A DNA stretch of 6,823 nt, taken from positions 1-6,823 of the forward strand of contig CAIVAH010000293.1 of assembly GCA_903903765.1 (NCBI GenBank), in the 5' to 3' direction. This DNA comes from an uncultured Methylococcaceae bacterium. GTDB taxonomy: Bacteria > Pseudomonadota > Gammaproteobacteria > Methylococcales > Methylomonadaceae. The notes beneath the pieces were generated by a model. The model searched no databases. It was not told the origin of the DNA and saw nothing but the letters and a program-made list of their open reading frames with translations. The stretch's first letter is position 1. Each line of letters starts with the position of its first letter. Position numbers and translations under genes: made by a program. Below, in pieces: positions 6,160 to 6,823 of this stretch.

Positions 6160-6823
6160 TTATTCCTCTACCAAAAATCTATTAACTGCTTTTAGAATGG
6201 TTTCTTTGTTTGTTTTAATCGCGTATCCATCGAAACCTGCCGCAAGTGCTTTTTCATGATGCTCTACCTCAGAAAATGAAGTTAAACCTACAACTGGAAT
6301 TTTCATTAAAGATGAATTAATTTTCATATTCTTAACTAAATCATAGCCATCCATTATAGGCATGACAATATCACTTACGACTAAATCGTATTTAGTCGGA
6401 TTCTCAAGAAGCAGTTCAAGTGCCTCTCGTCCATTCGATGCAAGTGTTACTTTAAAACCAACTGACTCGAAATATTTTTTTTCAAGATGCCGAAAAAATG
6501 GGGTGTCATCAACCACAAGCAATTCATTTTTTTTAGTTGATTTACCTGAAAAAAGCATAGATTTAAAGTTATCTGGGCTAACTTGTTCAGCAAGACTAAA
6601 CAAATCTAAAATAAATGTGATTCTGTTATATAACTTAGTGATACCTAAAATTATTTTTTCATTAATAGGTGGGGTATCGAGAACTAAGCGAGCATGAAAT
6701 GACTCTTCAATCGATGAAGCAGCTATACCGACTTCAAATCTATCAATTTTAGTAGTAATAACGAAAATATATTTTAAATCACTAGGGAATGGTTTTAAAT
6801 CAAGGTATTTATCCAAATAGACA
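6160..6823 (-). CDS. CheA-type hybrid histidine kinase, C-terminal part (CheW-like regulatory domain plus receiver), 5' truncated by window edge
   Basis: Partial gene: the reading frame stays open to the right edge (codons for V and Y precede the TTG at 6816), so that TTG is not a real start. Numbering from the TTG, residues 15-78 look like the second half of a CheW-like (CheA P5) domain, and residues 97-218 form a complete receiver with the acidic pair D103/D104, phospho-acceptor D149 in VVSDIVMPIMDG, T179 and K201. The DDTPFFR start of the receiver is typical of receivers fused to the end of CheA in several proteobacterial groups. CheA autophosphorylates and passes phosphate to receivers; the kinase and Hpt parts would lie outside this window. 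CheW follows after 4 bp. The alternative is CheV (CheW plus receiver); I prefer CheA because of the receiver's resemblance to CheA tails, but the missing N-terminus prevents proof. Confidence 0.75.
   Translation of the reverse strand, partial: VYLDKYLDLKPFPSDLKYIFVITTKIDRFEVGIAASSIEESFHARLVLDTPPINEKIILGITKLYNRITFILDLFSLAEQVSPDNFKSMLFSGKSTKKNELLVVDDTPFFRHLEKKYFESVGFKVTLASNGREALELLLENPTKYDLVVSDIVMPIMDGYDLVKNMKINSSLMKIPVVGLTSFSEVEHHEKALAAGFDGYAIKTNKETILKAVNRFLVEE
6164..6169 (-). promoter_or_regulatory. Ribosome binding site of cheW
   Basis: AGAGGA on the minus strand, 8 nt before the cheW ATG and lying inside the last codons of the upstream CheA gene. It is the clearest Shine-Dalgarno sequence in the window, fixes the cheW start, and suggests coupled translation of the two genes. 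Confidence 0.75.

Noticed and set aside
6362..6697. Plus-strand open frame of 111 codons
   Set aside because: It is antisense to the receiver of the CheA-type gene; the product is Ser-rich and low in information.
6814..6816. TTG as the start codon of the rightmost gene
   Set aside because: The frame stays open through the two codons to the window edge, and the CheW-like domain is incomplete at its N-terminus, so the gene continues outside the window.

Overview
AT-rich window (roughly one third G+C by eye) in which every credible gene lies on the minus strand, so it reads from right to left. The content (CheA with a fused receiver, CheW, Cache sensor, receiver-cyclase, phosphodiesterase, DedA) points to a Gram-negative proteobacterium in the broad sense. 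The DedA protein and the receiver-tailed CheA recall Campylobacterota, but this is an impression from memory and is weak.

Layout in transcription order: (1) the 3' end of a CheA-type histidine kinase, cut by the right window edge, with CheW-like and receiver domains; (2) cheW; (3) a 734-residue soluble protein with two copies of an extracellular-type Cache sensor module but no visible membrane segment and no methyl-accepting hairpin; (4) a response regulator with two degenerate receivers, one intact receiver and a C-terminal class III nucleotide cyclase; (5) after a 70-bp gap with a possible promoter, an HD-fold protein resembling eukaryotic-type class I cyclic nucleotide phosphodiesterases; (6) after a 113-bp gap with another possible promoter, a DedA-family membrane protein that is probably unrelated. 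Genes 1-4 are packed with a 4-bp overlap or gaps of 4 and 7 bp and look like one operon.

Working model (inference): this is a chemosensory cluster whose output is a cyclic nucleotide rather than, or in addition to, flagellar steering. CheA, scaffolded by CheW and informed directly or indirectly by the tandem-Cache protein, would phosphorylate the intact receiver of the cyclase, and the phosphodiesterase next door would remove the product. The receiver fused to CheA could compete for phosphoryl groups. The parts worth a second look are the cytosolic-looking tandem Cache sensor, the paired pseudo-receivers with Glu at the phospho-acceptor position, an Ala at a substrate-selecting position of the cyclase, and a bacterial class I-like phosphodiesterase with Arg in place of the family's nucleotide-binding Gln.
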